NCBI RefSeq assembly: GCF_012844345.1 | Contig: NZ_CP051625.1 | Location: forward strand, 806,001 to 870,000 | Source of the DNA: Pseudomonas sp. gcc21 | Lineage (GTDB): Bacteria > Pseudomonadota > Gammaproteobacteria > Pseudomonadales > Pseudomonadaceae | DNA: 64,000 nt | Direction: 5' to 3' | Shown: one piece after another, positions 26,115-35,676 of the stretch | Numbering within the stretch: position 1 is the stretch's first letter | How the letters are laid out: each line of letters begins with the position of its first letter | Made by a program: the position numbers and the translations under genes | Notes under the pieces: model-generated | The model's database searches: none | Told to the model about the DNA's origin: nothing | The model's input: the letters and a program-made list of their open reading frames with translations, nothing else

Positions 26115-26696
26115 TCATTCGCCGGTTTTCTGCTCGTACATGTTTCTTGCCAACTGCATGATCTGTTCCTGGAAATCGGTCCGCTGACTGTCAGTCATGG
26201 GGCAAATGCCGATCTGTTCGAACAGTCGATAACCGCGAACCGAAAAGAACAGGATGCTTGCCTGAGCCAGGCCCAGGGGCGATTTCTCCAGAATATCGAA
26301 CAGCCCCTGTATGTCATCGGACGTCGTGCGCAGTAGCGCTGGATTACTGGCTGCAGCTGCGAAGATTGCCGAATCGAGATTCTTCTCTTCTGTCGATTCA
26401 CTCAGGTTGCTGAGCAGCAAGGCCTTGAGCTCACGCATGGGCTCATCGGGCAGAACGCTTTCATAGGCTCCCCAGCGGACACGGAAACGCTCCAGGCGGT
26501 GTTCGATCATGGCTGACAGCAGAGCTTCACGGTCTGGAAACTCGGCGCGAAGGGTCGATTCATCAACGCCGGTGCGTTCGCTCAGACTGGCGAAGGTAAG
26601 CTGGGATGCGCCCAACTCGCTGACGATGGCCTCGGCGGCACGAAACAGACTCAACCGAAGCGCGTCGTTACTCTTTTTTTCATTGCTACTGTCCAC
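26115..26696 (-). CDS. TetR-family transcriptional regulator
   Basis: 193 residues. The N-terminal helix-turn-helix is LFRAAEAIVSELGASQLTFASLSERTGVDESTLRAEFPDREALLSAMIEHR (about residues 17-67), with the TetR-like FASLSERTGVDESTLRAEFPD core in place of the usual YYHFPSK turn. The C-terminal ligand/dimer domain is helical, including ILFFSVRGYRLFEQIGICPM. The ligand and targets are unknown. No divergent efflux gene is next to it: the neighbour on the left is convergent and on the right lies the cold-shock gene terminator. It may act on unlinked targets. Confidence 0.88.
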   Translation of the reverse strand: MDSSNEKKSNDALRLSLFRAAEAIVSELGASQLTFASLSERTGVDESTLRAEFPDREALLSAMIEHRLERFRVRWGAYESVLPDEPMRELKALLLSNLSESTEEKNLDSAIFAAAASNPALLRTTSDDIQGLFDILEKSPLGLAQASILFFSVRGYRLFEQIGICPMTDSQRTDFQEQIMQLARNMYEQKTGE

Positions 26697-26845
26697 TGCG
26701 AAAACCTCTTCCGGACAATGGGTGGCGGGCGCTAGATGCTGGTTTTCAAGCGATCTTGGCTCCCTCGGATCGTTGGCCCCTAGGGTACGACTTACCGGCT
26801 GGGCAGGCGAGTTTTTTTTAGATTAGCGCGGGGGAGGACGAAAGC

Positions 26846-26880
26846 GGAGACAGGGTTGGAGACAGGGTTGGAGACAGGGC
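26846..26880. repeat. 12-bp tandem repeat, three units
   Basis: GGAGACAGGGTT at 26846-26857 and 26858-26869, then GGAGACAGGGC at 26870-26880. It lies between the TetR gene and the terminator of the cold-shock gene. Exact copies suggest recent slippage; no function is assigned. Confidence 0.85.
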
Positions 26881-26908
26881 AGAGCAGACGATACACAAAG
26901 TCCAGACG

Positions 26909-26937
26909 AAAAAAACCCGGCCGGGGCCGGGTTTTTT
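26909..26937 (-). terminator. rho-independent terminator of the cold-shock gene
   Basis: CCCGGC / GCCGGG stem (26916-26921 and 26926-26931) with a 4-base loop, A-run on the left and T-run on the right, so it can terminate both strands. It is 15 bases beyond the stop of the leftward cold-shock gene. Confidence 0.88.
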
Positions 26938-26951
26938 AGTCAGATACCGGA

Positions 26952-27158
26952 TTAACCGATGATCTGAATGTTCGCAGCTTGCTTGCCTTTAGGACCAGTA
27001 GTGATGTCGAAGGACACCTTCTGGTTCTCGGCGAGGGATTTGAAGCCCTGAACCTTGATTTCGGAGAAGTGGGCGAACAGATCATCACCACCGCCGTCCG
27101 GAGTAATGAAGCCAAAGCCTTTAGTGTCGTTGAACCACTTAACTGTACCAGTTGCCAT
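26952..27158 (-). CDS. CspA-family cold-shock protein
   Basis: 68-residue single cold-shock domain. RNP1 is KGFGFITP (about 14-21) and RNP2 is DLFAHFSEI (about 27-35), the aromatic nucleic-acid-binding surface. It binds single-stranded RNA and DNA and acts as an RNA chaperone or antiterminator. The start is preceded by AGGAATTATCCGAA on the coding strand. Whether it is cold induced or constitutive cannot be told from the protein, but the long leader upstream is what cold-induced csp genes carry. Monocistronic, with its own terminator. Confidence 0.96.
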   Translation of the reverse strand: MATGTVKWFNDTKGFGFITPDGGGDDLFAHFSEIKVQGFKSLAENQKVSFDITTGPKGKQAANIQIIG

Positions 27159-27477
27159 TTCGGATAATTCCTATCAAATTAAAATACTTGAGAACACTCA
27201 CGTGAGCAGACTCAATGGTAGCGCGGGAATCGAAGATTACGAGAATGACAAACTTACGTACTAAAAGTGCGCTTGTAGCCTACTACTCTATCTTGAAAAC
27301 CTACGCGCTCACTGTGCGCCTTAAAGCAGATCCTGTCAAGCAATGCTTGTACAGTCGCGTTCAGGCACCAAATGAACGAAATTCAGTATACGACAGTTTC
27401 AGAAAATAACATCCCTTTCGTCGGTTTTTTACTGAATGTCGGATCGGAGGGGCTGCGGGCCCTCGGCAAGGCTGCTA
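27159..27477 (-). promoter_or_regulatory. long upstream region/leader of the cold-shock gene
   Basis: 319 bases between aceK and the csp start without a supported gene. Read leftward, a TATACT hexamer (27385-27390) is a candidate -10 without a good -35, and TTGACA also occurs nearer the gene. Starting from TATACT the untranslated leader would be about 220 bases, long as in cspA mRNAs whose leaders act as RNA thermosensors. No secondary structure was calculated. It also holds the 3' end of the aceK transcript; no clear aceK terminator was seen. Confidence 0.4.
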
Positions 27478-29214
27478 TCAAACATCCACGGAGGCGCGGC
27501 CTGCCTCGACGCCAGGTCGTTTGTAGGGATATACATCGATGATCTGCCCAGCGCTGATTTTTTCCTGCAGCATCTTCCAGTAGTCGGCGTCGAACAGCTC
27601 ACCGTGCATGCTGGCGAACAGCTTGCGGTGGTTGATATCGGCGAACAGGAAAACCGGGAATTCCTCCGGAAAGACATCGTTGGGCCCGACCGAGTACCAC
27701 GGTTCGGACGCCATTTCCTGCTCGGGATACATTGGCTCGGGGATATGCCTGAAGTTCACTTCGGTCAGGTAACTGATCTCGTCATAATCGTAGAACACCA
27801 CGCGGCCATGGCGGGTTACGCCGAAATTTTTCAGCAGCATGTCGCCCGGAAAAATATTCGCAGCGGCTAGTTGTTTGATCGATTTTCCGTAATCCAGCAG
27901 CACTTCGCGAGTTTGGGTCTCGCTGGCTGTTTCGAGATAGATGTTAAGGGGCGTCATGCGCCGTTCGGTCCAGCAGTGCCGTATGAGGATGACGTCGCCT
28001 TCTTCTATTACTGTCTGGGCCGCCACCTCCAGCAGCTCTGCCAGGCAGTCGGGGTCGAATCGATCGCGCGGAAAACGGAAGTCCGAGAACTCCTGCGTAT
28101 CGGCCATGCGGCCGACCCGGTCGTGGCGTTTCACCAACCGGTATTTTTCGATGACGGTCGCCCGGTCAATGTTCTTTGACGGAGCAAAGCGGTCCTTGAT
28201 GATCTTGAATACGGTGTTGAAGCCGGGAAGCGTAAAAACGCTCATCACCATCCCGCGTACCCCCGGCGCCATGACGAACCGATCTTCCTTGCGCGCCAGG
28301 TGTTCGATCAGGGCGCGATAGAATTCGGATTTGCCTTGTTTATAAAAGCCGATCGCGGTGTACAGCTCGGCTATATGCTTGCCCGGTAGCAGCCGCTTGA
28401 TGAAGCTGATCATCTCGCAGGGCACAGGTGCATTGACCATGAAATAGGAGCGGGTGAAGGAGAAGATAATCGACACTTCTGCTTCATCGGTAATCAGGGT
28501 ATCCACGCTGATGCCCTGATTTTCATGGTGAACAAGCGGCAACACAAAAGGCCATTGCTCTTCCTGGCTGAGGAGTCTGCCCACCAGGTAAGCGCCCTTG
28601 TTGCGGTAGAACACGTTCTGAATTATCTCTACCGTCAATCCGCGATCCAGCTGGGCCCAATCGGGCAAGCCCTGCCTTAGATAGGCGACGATTTTTGCGC
28701 AATCGCCATCGAAGTCGTGCCATGGCGTTTCGAAGCTGTATTCCTCAAGAATCTGTCGCGCCAGATCTTCCAGCGAGCCTTCGGATATGAATCCTCTGGT
28801 CAGTGGTATACGTGACGGCGGGCGGGTTACCGGTCTGGTGGTGTGGACAAACATGGTGCGGTCACTGATCAGTTCGTGACGATGGAACCGGCAGAAGATC
28901 GAGTTGTACCAGGTCTCTGCCAGCTCTCCATCGAGCCGTGGATCGATCAGCTCTATATATGCATCGCGGATGTGCGGCCAGTTGCGGACATCCATGATGT
29001 CGGTCAGTTCGAATTGCCCGTTCAGGCTGTGCGCGGTCGCTTTGACGCATTCTTCGTACATGTTAATGCGCGCAGTCGAAGCGTCCTGAATATCGACCCA
29101 GCGCGCCTGCTCGAAACGGCTGCGCGCGCCGCGGGTAATTTCCTGGAAACGGGCTCTGTAGACATCAAACCCGACAAGGATGTGCTGGGCAATACGTACA
29201 TGTATCAACGGCAT
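27478..29214 (-). CDS. aceK: isocitrate dehydrogenase kinase/phosphatase AceK
   Basis: 578-residue bifunctional enzyme that inactivates isocitrate dehydrogenase by phosphorylation and reactivates it, sending isocitrate to the glyoxylate bypass during growth on acetate or fatty acids. Length equals E. coli AceK. Landmarks: the N-terminal regulatory half with [16 protein letters not shown], the kinase ATP loop region near [17 protein letters not shown] (about 318-334), the KIIKDRF lysine and the catalytic region [18 protein letters not shown] (about 460). Unlike enteric bacteria it is not in an aceBA operon; it stands alone as in other Pseudomonas. cysK lies 72 bases upstream on the same strand. 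Confidence 0.97.
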   Translation of the reverse strand: MPLIHVRIAQHILVGFDVYRARFQEITRGARSRFEQARWVDIQDASTARINMYEECVKATAHSLNGQFELTDIMDVRNWPHIRDAYIELIDPRLDGELAETWYNSIFCRFHRHELISDRTMFVHTTRPVTRPPSRIPLTRGFISEGSLEDLARQILEEYSFETPWHDFDGDCAKIVAYLRQGLPDWAQLDRGLTVEIIQNVFYRNKGAYLVGRLLSQEEQWPFVLPLVHHENQGISVDTLITDEAEVSIIFSFTRSYFMVNAPVPCEMISFIKRLLPGKHIAELYTAIGFYKQGKSEFYRALIEHLARKEDRFVMAPGVRGMVMSVFTLPGFNTVFKIIKDRFAPSKNIDRATVIEKYRLVKRHDRVGRMADTQEFSDFRFPRDRFDPDCLAELLEVAAQTVIEEGDVILIRHCWTERRMTPLNIYLETASETQTREVLLDYGKSIKQLAAANIFPGDMLLKNFGVTRHGRVVFYDYDEISYLTEVNFRHIPEPMYPEQEMASEPWYSVGPNDVFPEEFPVFLFADINHRKLFASMHGELFDADYWKMLQEKISAGQIIDVYPYKRPGVEAGRASVDV

Positions 29215-29286
29215 GTTTGGTAAGTGGCCTGTGGCGAATGAAGGGGCGGCGGGCCAGAGAACCCGCCGTGGCGAAGGCTCGCCGAT

Positions 29287-30261
29287 TTACTGGACCAGCT
29301 CCTGCTCGCTGAACAGATCGTCAAAGAGCATGCTGGAAAGATAACGTTCGCCAGAGTCAGGCAGGACCACGACTATCATCTGGCCCTGCATTTCGGGCAA
29401 CTGCGCCAGACGTACCGCAGCGGCCATGGCTGCGCCGCCCGAGATCCCGCAGAGGATGCCTTCCTCTCGCATCAGGCGCAGGGCCATGCTCTTGGACTCT
29501 TCGTCTGTGACTTGCTCGGCGCGATCGACCATGCTCAGATCCAGGTTGGCCGGAACGAAACCCGCGCCAATACCCTGAATCTTGTGCGGGCTGGGTTTCA
29601 CCTCTTCACCGGCAAGCGTCTGGCTGATCACCGGCGAAGATGCCGGCTCCACCGCGACCGAGATTATCGCTTTGCCGCACTGGTTCTTTATATAGCGCGA
29701 TACGCCAGTCAGTGTCCCGCCAGTGCCTACCCCTGAGACCAGTACATCTATTGACCCGTCGGTATCTTTCCAGATTTCGGGTCCGGTGGTTTTTTCATGA
29801 ATATCCGGGTTGGACGGGTTTTCAAACTGTTGCAGCAGCAGATGCTGTTCCGGGTCGGACGCGGCGATCTCCTGTGCTTTCTGAATCGCGCCTTTCATGC
29901 CCTGTGCCGGCTCGGTCAACACCAGTTCGGCGCCGAGTGCCTTGAGAACCTTGCGCCGCTCCAGGCTCATTGATGCTGGCATGGTCAGGATCAGTTTGTA
30001 TCCGCGGGCGGCTGCTACGTAAGCCAGACCGATGCCGGTGTTACCTGAAGTGGGTTCGACTATGGTCATTCCGGGTTTCAGGCGACCGCTGCCTTCGGCA
30101 TCCCAGACCATGCTCGCACCTATGCGGCACTTGACGGAGTAGGCCGGGTTACGCCCTTCGATCTTCGCCAGGATATCCACGCCCTTGGGGCCGAGGCGGT
30201 TGATCCTGACCAGCGGCGTGTTACCGATGGACTGTGAATTATCAGCAAAGATATGGCTCAT
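29287..30261 (-). CDS. cysK: cysteine synthase A (O-acetylserine sulfhydrylase)
   Basis: 324-residue PLP enzyme that makes cysteine from O-acetylserine and sulfide. The PLP lysine is in [15 protein letters not shown] (K44), the phosphate-binding loop is [10 protein letters not shown], and the substrate loop is [28 protein letters not shown] near the C-terminus is the usual serine/cofactor contact. The start is preceded by AGAGGACCAACCC on the coding strand. It is first in the leftward direction, followed by aceK 72 bases on; co-transcription is possible but not shown. Divergent from the DUF748 gene. Confidence 0.97.
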   Translation of the reverse strand: MSHIFADNSQSIGNTPLVRINRLGPKGVDILAKIEGRNPAYSVKCRIGASMVWDAEGSGRLKPGMTIVEPTSGNTGIGLAYVAAARGYKLILTMPASMSLERRKVLKALGAELVLTEPAQGMKGAIQKAQEIAASDPEQHLLLQQFENPSNPDIHEKTTGPEIWKDTDGSIDVLVSGVGTGGTLTGVSRYIKNQCGKAIISVAVEPASSPVISQTLAGEEVKPSPHKIQGIGAGFVPANLDLSMVDRAEQVTDEESKSMALRLMREEGILCGISGGAAMAAAVRLAQLPEMQGQMIVVVLPDSGERYLSSMLFDDLFSEQELVQ

Positions 30262-30359
30262 GGGTTGGTCCTCTTATTAACACCTGTGCCCTGACGGGTG
30301 GGGCGGTTCGGTCATACTGGATTCGCTGAACTGAGCCCGAGACGCGGGGTCAGTTGAGT

Positions 30360-31442
30360 ATGAAAAAGCCTTTAAGCATCCTGCTCGTCGTGCTCGTGAT
30401 TATAGCGCTTCTGTTGGTCGCGCTACGCGTGGCGTTGCCCGGTATTGTTCGCGATACGCTGAACGAAAAAATGGCCAGTATGGGCGAAGATTACCGGGGC
30501 GAAGTCGAGGATGTCGACCTGGCAATATGGCGCGGTGCGGCGACGCTGAAAAATGTCAGCGTTCACAAGGTTCAGGACAACGAGCAGGTTCCCTTTTTTC
30601 AGGCGCCCGAAGCGGACCTGTCGCTGCGTTGGGCACCGTTGATTCGCGAGCAGATACTGGCGATCAAGATACACCTTCTGGAGCCTGAGCTTAATTTTGT
30701 CGATGGCCCAGCGGAAGCCGATCAGTATGGCGACGAGGTCGACTGGCGCGACACGGTGAAGCAACTCCTGCAAGTCGATATCGATGAGTTTCATTACGAC
30801 AACGGCAGCGTGCATTTCCGCAATTTCACCTCCGAGCCGCCCGTGAACGTCTATGCCACCAACGTCGATGTCATGGTGTACAACCTAACCAACGCGGAAG
30901 ACAAGGACGGATCCAGGGACGCCCGTCTCGAAGGAACAGCTGACTTTCTCGACCACGCACCGGTTGAAGCCCAGGCCAATTTTGATCCCTTGCTGCGCTT
31001 TGAAAACTTCGACGCGCGGATGCGTCTGGATGGGCTAGATCTGACCCGGTTGAATGATTTTGCCGCGGCCTACGGCAATTTTGATTTCAAGGCCGGTCAC
31101 GGCGAGGTCGTCATGGAGATCGAGGCGGAAGAAAGCCAGTTGAGTGGCTACGTCAAACCCTTGCTGCGCGAAGTTGAAGTGTTCGATTTCGAGCAGGATG
31201 TCGCCAACGAAGACAAGGGCTTCTTCCGCGGTATATGGGAAGCGCTGGTCCATGGCGGGGAAGAGGTACTGTCCAATCCCTCAGCTGACCAGTTTGCCAC
31301 CCGGATTGAACTCGAGGGGTCGCTGGATGACCCTGAAGTCAGTGCAATGCAGGCTTTTTTCGCTATCTTGCGCAATGCGTTCGTAGAAGCTTTCACACCT
31401 CAGTTCGAACGCTCGCTGGGTACTGAAGAAGAGGGGTCCTGA
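30360..31442 (+). CDS. DUF748 (AsmA-like) envelope protein
   Basis: 360 residues from the ATG at 30360 (MKKPLSILLVVLVIIALLLV); an in-frame TTG two codons earlier is less likely. One N-terminal membrane anchor (about 5-27) is followed by a periplasmic part with the AsmA/DUF748 signs: VRDTLNEKM, EVEDVDLAIWRGAATLKNVSV, then beta-rich segments such as APEADLSLRWAPLI. The family belongs to the AsmA-like bridge proteins, some of which carry phospholipids across the periplasm; this one is short and its role is unknown. It stands alone, divergent from cysK, with the MoxR gene 148 bases on. Confidence 0.85.
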   Translation: MKKPLSILLVVLVIIALLLVALRVALPGIVRDTLNEKMASMGEDYRGEVEDVDLAIWRGAATLKNVSVHKVQDNEQVPFFQAPEADLSLRWAPLIREQILAIKIHLLEPELNFVDGPAEADQYGDEVDWRDTVKQLLQVDIDEFHYDNGSVHFRNFTSEPPVNVYATNVDVMVYNLTNAEDKDGSRDARLEGTADFLDHAPVEAQANFDPLLRFENFDARMRLDGLDLTRLNDFAAAYGNFDFKAGHGEVVMEIEAEESQLSGYVKPLLREVEVFDFEQDVANEDKGFFRGIWEALVHGGEEVLSNPSADQFATRIELEGSLDDPEVSAMQAFFAILRNAFVEAFTPQFERSLGTEEEGS

Positions 31443-31590
31443 GCCGGACGGGTACAGGCAATCTGATATCCATTCAGGTGGCGAATGGTCCGCCTTCGTT
31501 TACACCCCATCAAGCCCCAAGCTATAGTTTCGCCCTCGTTTATCCCTGTATGGCCTGGTTCAACCGGGCTTTCGTCCGAGGAATTCCCCG

Positions 31591-32436
31591 ATGAAGTTCG
31601 AAGGCACTCAGTCTTACGTCGCCACTGACGACCTGAAGCTGGCGGTTAATGCTGCAATTACTCTGGAACGCCCACTGCTGATCAAGGGTGAGCCCGGCAC
31701 CGGCAAGACCATGCTGGCCGAACAGTTGGCTGAGTCGATGGGCGCCAAACTGATCACCTGGCATATCAAGTCGACCACCAAGGCACACCAGGGCTTGTAT
31801 GAATATGATGCGGTCAGCCGCCTGCGCGATTCCCAGCTTGGCGTCGACAAGGTGCATGACGTCAGCAACTATATAAAGAAGGGCAAGCTATGGGAGGCGT
31901 TCGAATCCGAAGAACGCGCTATCCTGCTAATCGACGAAATCGACAAGGCCGACATCGAGTTCCCCAATGACTTGCTGCAAGAGCTCGACAAAATGGAGTT
32001 CTTTGTCTACGAGACAAACGAAACCATAAAGGCCAAGCAACGCCCGATCATCATCATCACCTCGAACAACGAAAAGGAGCTGCCCGACGCCTTCCTGCGT
32101 CGCTGTTTCTTCCACTACATCGCTTTCCCTGACCGCGAGACCATGCAGAAGATCGTTGATGTCCACTATCCGGAAATCAAGAAAGAGCTGGTTTCCGAAG
32201 CAATGGATATCTTCTTCGATGTGCGCAAGGTGCCCGGCCTGAAAAAGAAACCCTCCACATCCGAGCTGGTCGACTGGCTCAAGCTGCTGATGGCTGACCA
32301 GATTCCGGAGGCGGTCCTGCGTGATCGCGACCCGACCAAGGCTATCCCGCCGTTGTACGGTGCGTTGCTGAAGAACGAGCAGGATGTGCATCTGCTGGAA
32401 CGCCTGGCATTCATGACGCGCCGGCAGAATCGCTGA
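31591..32436 (+). CDS. MoxR-family AAA+ ATPase
   Basis: 281-residue AAA+ protein of the MoxR/RavA class. Walker A is PLLIKGEPGTGKTMLAEQLA (about residues 28-47), Walker B is AILLIDEIDKADIEFPNDLL (about 110-129), with the sensor region PIIIITSNNEKELPDAFLRRC carrying the Arg fingers. MoxR ATPases act as chaperones that help metal insertion or assembly of large complexes and work with von Willebrand factor A proteins. The VWA gene follows after 140 bases. The target of this pair is unknown. Confidence 0.93.
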   Translation: MKFEGTQSYVATDDLKLAVNAAITLERPLLIKGEPGTGKTMLAEQLAESMGAKLITWHIKSTTKAHQGLYEYDAVSRLRDSQLGVDKVHDVSNYIKKGKLWEAFESEERAILLIDEIDKADIEFPNDLLQELDKMEFFVYETNETIKAKQRPIIIITSNNEKELPDAFLRRCFFHYIAFPDRETMQKIVDVHYPEIKKELVSEAMDIFFDVRKVPGLKKKPSTSELVDWLKLLMADQIPEAVLRDRDPTKAIPPLYGALLKNEQDVHLLERLAFMTRRQNR

Positions 32437-32576
32437 TCGAACTTCGTTGAGTGCGGTCAGGCGACCGAGCCAGGACGCGCTCCATTATCGAAGCCGTGTC
32501 ATTACAGGCGATGCATTCGGGGTTCGCCCACCGGACCCTGGAAATGTTGTCTACCCGTAGATAAAGGGGGTGCCCG

Positions 32577-33755
32577 ATGTTACTGGGCCTGTTCAACGAA
32601 ATGCGCGCAGCGAAGGTGCCGGTGTCGGTGCGGGAGCTGCTGGATTTGATCAATGCGTTGAAACACCATGTGGTGTTCGCCGACATGGACGAATTCTATT
32701 ACCTCGCTCGCACCGTCATGGTTAAGGACGAGCGCCATTTCGACAAGTTCGATCGCGCGTTCGGTGCTTATTTCAAAGGGCTGGAGAACCTGGATCAGTT
32801 GCTGGAAGCGCTGATCCCGGAGGATTGGCTGCGCAAGCAATTCGAGCGCATGTTGACCGACGAAGAGCGCGAGAAGATCAAGTCGCTCGGCGGGTTGGAC
32901 AAGCTGATCGAGGAGTTCAAGAAGCGCCTCGAGGAACAGAAGGAGCGTCACGCCGGCGGCAACAAGTGGATTGGCACCGGTGGCACCAGTCCTTTCGGCT
33001 CCGGTGGCTACAACCCCGAGGGCATCCGCGTCGGTGATGCGGGTCAGCGGCAGGGTAAAGCGGCCAAGGTCTGGGACAAGCGCGAATACAAGAATCTGGA
33101 TGACCAGGTTGAGCTGGGAACGCGCAACATGAAGGTCGCGCTGCGTCGGCTGCGCAAGTTTGCACGCCAGGGTGCGGCTGACGAACTGGATATCGACGGT
33201 ACCATCGACCATACCGCACGTGATGGCGGCCTGTTAAATATCCAGATGCGACCGGAGCGGCGTAATGCGGTAAAGCTGTTGTTGCTGTTCGATATCGGCG
33301 GCTCCATGGACGCGCATATCAAGGTCTGCGAGGAGCTCTTCTCGGCCTGTCGCACTGAATTCAAGCATCTCGAGTACTACTACTTCCATAACTGCGTGTA
33401 CGAATCAGTTTGGAAGAACAATATGCGCCGGACGGCCGAACGGACCTCCACGCTGGACCTGCTGCACAAGTACGGGCCGGACTACAAGGTGGTGTTTGTT
33501 GGCGATGCGGCGATGGCGCCCTATGAGATCACTCAGCCGGGTGGGAGCGTCGAGCATTGGAACGAGGAAGCCGGGCACGTCTGGATTCAGCGGTTCATGC
33601 AGCAGTACAAAAAACTCATCTGGATTAATCCCTATCCCAAAGATGCTTGGGATTACACTTCCTCGACGCGCATCATCCGTGACCTGATCGAAGACCGTAT
33701 GTATCCCTTGACCCTGGAAGGTCTGGAAGAGGGGATGAAATACCTGGCCAAGTAA
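32577..33755 (+). CDS. VWA domain protein (CoxE-like) partner of MoxR
   Basis: 392 residues. The N-terminal half is helical and charged (NEMRAAKVPVSVRELLDLINAL; EEREKIKSLGGLDKLIEEFKKRLEEQKERHAGG), with a Gly-rich linker (GTGGTSPFGSGGYNPEG). The C-terminal VWA domain has the MIDAS-type motif LLLFDIGGSMDAHIKVCEE at about 236-254 (D-x-G-x-S rather than D-x-S-x-S), then YYYFHNCVYESVW and VVFVGDAAMAPYEI. It pairs with the MoxR ATPase; the two are probably an ATPase/adaptor chaperone unit. Start ATG at 32577 with AAAGGGGGTG upstream. Confidence 0.9.
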   Translation: MLLGLFNEMRAAKVPVSVRELLDLINALKHHVVFADMDEFYYLARTVMVKDERHFDKFDRAFGAYFKGLENLDQLLEALIPEDWLRKQFERMLTDEEREKIKSLGGLDKLIEEFKKRLEEQKERHAGGNKWIGTGGTSPFGSGGYNPEGIRVGDAGQRQGKAAKVWDKREYKNLDDQVELGTRNMKVALRRLRKFARQGAADELDIDGTIDHTARDGGLLNIQMRPERRNAVKLLLLFDIGGSMDAHIKVCEELFSACRTEFKHLEYYYFHNCVYESVWKNNMRRTAERTSTLDLLHKYGPDYKVVFVGDAAMAPYEITQPGGSVEHWNEEAGHVWIQRFMQQYKKLIWINPYPKDAWDYTSSTRIIRDLIEDRMYPLTLEGLEEGMKYLAK

Positions 33756-33806
33756 GTTGGTGGCTGCCCGGAACGGCGAGCGGGTTCAGCCGTAAAAACC
33801 TGTAGC

Positions 33807-34490
33807 TTAAACCTCGGCCCAACGGCGCAGCAGGTTGTGGTATACGCCGGTCAGCTGGAGGATGTCCGGGTCAGCCTTCGGCTGGCGCGGCGTCAATCCC
33901 TGAATGGACTGATCAAGATCGAACAGCAAGCTCCGCTTGCCCTCATCACGTACCATGCTCTGGATCCAGAAGAACGAGCACACCCGCGTTCCCCGGGTTA
34001 CCGGTTCGACCCGATGCAGACTGGTAGATGGATACAGCACCAGATCACCGGCGGCCAGCTTGATCTGTTGCGCGCCAAAGGCCGTTTCGATGGTGAGTTC
34101 ACCGCCATCGTATTCCTCTGGTTCAGACAGAAAGAGCGTAGCCGACAGGTCACTTCGAAGCGTGCCATGACTGCCGGGAAGCGGCATCACCGCGCCGTCC
34201 ACATGAGCACCGTAATGGCCCCCATCGCTATAGCTGTTGAATCTGGGCGGGTAGATCTTCTCCGGCAGGGCGGCGGAAATGAACAGCGGATGACTGCCTA
34301 GCCTGCGCACAATGTGATTGCCAAGCTCCACTGCAATAGTTGCGTTCGCGTCGATCTGCCTGTTCTGCTTGACGCCGGCGGCAAGGGTGCCGGCTGTATG
34401 CGAGCCATCCTGCCAGTCGGCCTGGTCCAGATGGCGTCGACATTCCCTTACCTCATCTTTGCTCAGTACATTGTCGATGACCATCAGCAT
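33807..34490 (-). CDS. piuC: PiuC/YbiX family Fe(II)/2-oxoglutarate dioxygenase
   Basis: 227 residues from the ATG at 34490 ([14 protein letters not shown]), with GGGGGA upstream; the longer frame overlaps the preceding gene and is not favoured. A double-stranded beta-helix holds the iron triad H96 and D98 ([10 protein letters not shown]) and H159 ([11 protein letters not shown]), with Arg166/Arg169 (VTRGTRV) for 2-oxoglutarate. Members sit beside TonB-dependent receptors (piuA/fiu type) and are iron-repressed; the substrate is unknown. Last gene of the seven-gene iron operon; its ATG lies two bases after the stop of the FMN oxidase, so translation is coupled. Confidence 0.92.
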   Translation of the reverse strand: MLMVIDNVLSKDEVRECRRHLDQADWQDGSHTAGTLAAGVKQNRQIDANATIAVELGNHIVRRLGSHPLFISAALPEKIYPPRFNSYSDGGHYGAHVDGAVMPLPGSHGTLRSDLSATLFLSEPEEYDGGELTIETAFGAQQIKLAAGDLVLYPSTSLHRVEPVTRGTRVCSFFWIQSMVRDEGKRSLLFDLDQSIQGLTPRQPKADPDILQLTGVYHNLLRRWAEV

Positions 34491-34492
34491 TT

Positions 34493-35593
34493 TCAGTCCC
34501 CCATCAGACAGCCCGGGTTTATATCGCTCAGTGTCGGGGTGCCGGCAAGCGCCATGCACACCTCCAGTTCCTCGCGCAGAAGCTTGAGCATATGCGCTAC
34601 GCCCAGCGCGCCGGCGGTCGCCAGGGCGTAACCCTGTAATCGCCCGATCAGTACCGCGTCGGCGCCAAGCGCCAGCGCTTTGAAAACGTCCGTCCCACTG
34701 CGAATGCCGCTATCCAGCAGCAGCGGGTAATTGCCCCCGACCGCTTCGCGCACTGCCGCGAGGCAATGCAGACTGGCGGGCACGCCATCAAGAGACCGGC
34801 CGCCATGATTGGATACGATCTGTCCGGCGACACCCAGTGTTTTCAAACGCACGGCATCAGCCGGATGGCTTACGCCTTTGGCAAGAACAGGCAGACGGGT
34901 CTGGGTCACCAGCCACTCCAGATCGTCCCAGTCTGGCGCTTCGGACATCATGCCATGTAGAAGAATGCTCTGGCCTGGTGCAAGCGCGCGCTGCGGTAAC
35001 GGCTTGCACTCGGCCAGGTTGGGCGGCGTATCGCTTGGCAAGCGAAAGCCGGCAATGTGCGCGCGGCGGCTTAACGCCTGAACCGGCGTGTCGAGAGTCA
35101 GGACAATGGCCTGATAACCAGCCGCTTCTGCGCGGCTCAAGAGGCGCAGCGTATCCTCCCGGCGGGGCTGCCAGTACAGCTGGAACCATTTGCTTGCGGC
35201 GGTTGCAGCGCAGACATCTTCCAGCGGCAGCGAGCTCAGGGTGCTGGCGACCATACAGGTGCCGGTGGCGTCTGCAGCGCGTGCAACGGCGCGCTCCGCT
35301 TCAGTATGCAGGAGTTGCTGATGACCAACGGGTGCCAGCAGTATCGGATGCTCAAGCGATGTGCCGCACAGGCTTTGACAGGTGCTGGCTGTCTGGAAGT
35401 TGTTCAGCAGACGCGGAGTTATCCGCACGGTAATAAACGCCTCGCGATTGGCGCGCAGGGTTTGCTCGGTGCCGCTGCCGCCTGCAAGCCAGGCAAGCGT
35501 TGGCGGGGGAATGTGCTGGGCCGCGCGATCTTCATAATCCGCGGCGGCGAGAATGTCGGCTGGAATCTGCTCCAGCGGGGGGTGAACTGTCAT
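34493..35593 (-). CDS. FMN-dependent alpha-hydroxyacid oxidase/dehydrogenase
   Basis: 366-residue TIM-barrel flavoenzyme of the glycolate/lactate oxidase class. Visible residues: N-terminal [25 protein letters not shown], the FMN-binding [19 protein letters not shown] and VLTLDTPVQ, the catalytic histidine in [17 protein letters not shown] with a nearby Arg, the FMN phosphate region [28 protein letters not shown]. It oxidises a 2-hydroxyacid to a 2-oxoacid. The substrate (lactate, glycolate, mandelate or other) cannot be read. It lies inside the iron operon, after the TonB receptor and immediately before piuC, an unusual companion for receptor genes. Confidence 0.88.
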   Translation of the reverse strand: MTVHPPLEQIPADILAAADYEDRAAQHIPPPTLAWLAGGSGTEQTLRANREAFITVRITPRLLNNFQTASTCQSLCGTSLEHPILLAPVGHQQLLHTEAERAVARAADATGTCMVASTLSSLPLEDVCAATAASKWFQLYWQPRREDTLRLLSRAEAAGYQAIVLTLDTPVQALSRRAHIAGFRLPSDTPPNLAECKPLPQRALAPGQSILLHGMMSEAPDWDDLEWLVTQTRLPVLAKGVSHPADAVRLKTLGVAGQIVSNHGGRSLDGVPASLHCLAAVREAVGGNYPLLLDSGIRSGTDVFKALALGADAVLIGRLQGYALATAGALGVAHMLKLLREELEVCMALAGTPTLSDINPGCLMGD

Positions 35594-35676
35594 GGTGCAT
35601 CCTGACGAACCGGTGTGTGAGCGGCGTGGCCGAACCCGGTGAGAATATCACCGGGCCGGTCCAGGCTAGCTACGAA

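Noticed and set aside
29287..30261. Riboswitch or leader for cysK
   Set aside because: Leader before the start is short and no known element (SAM, T-box) pattern is present.
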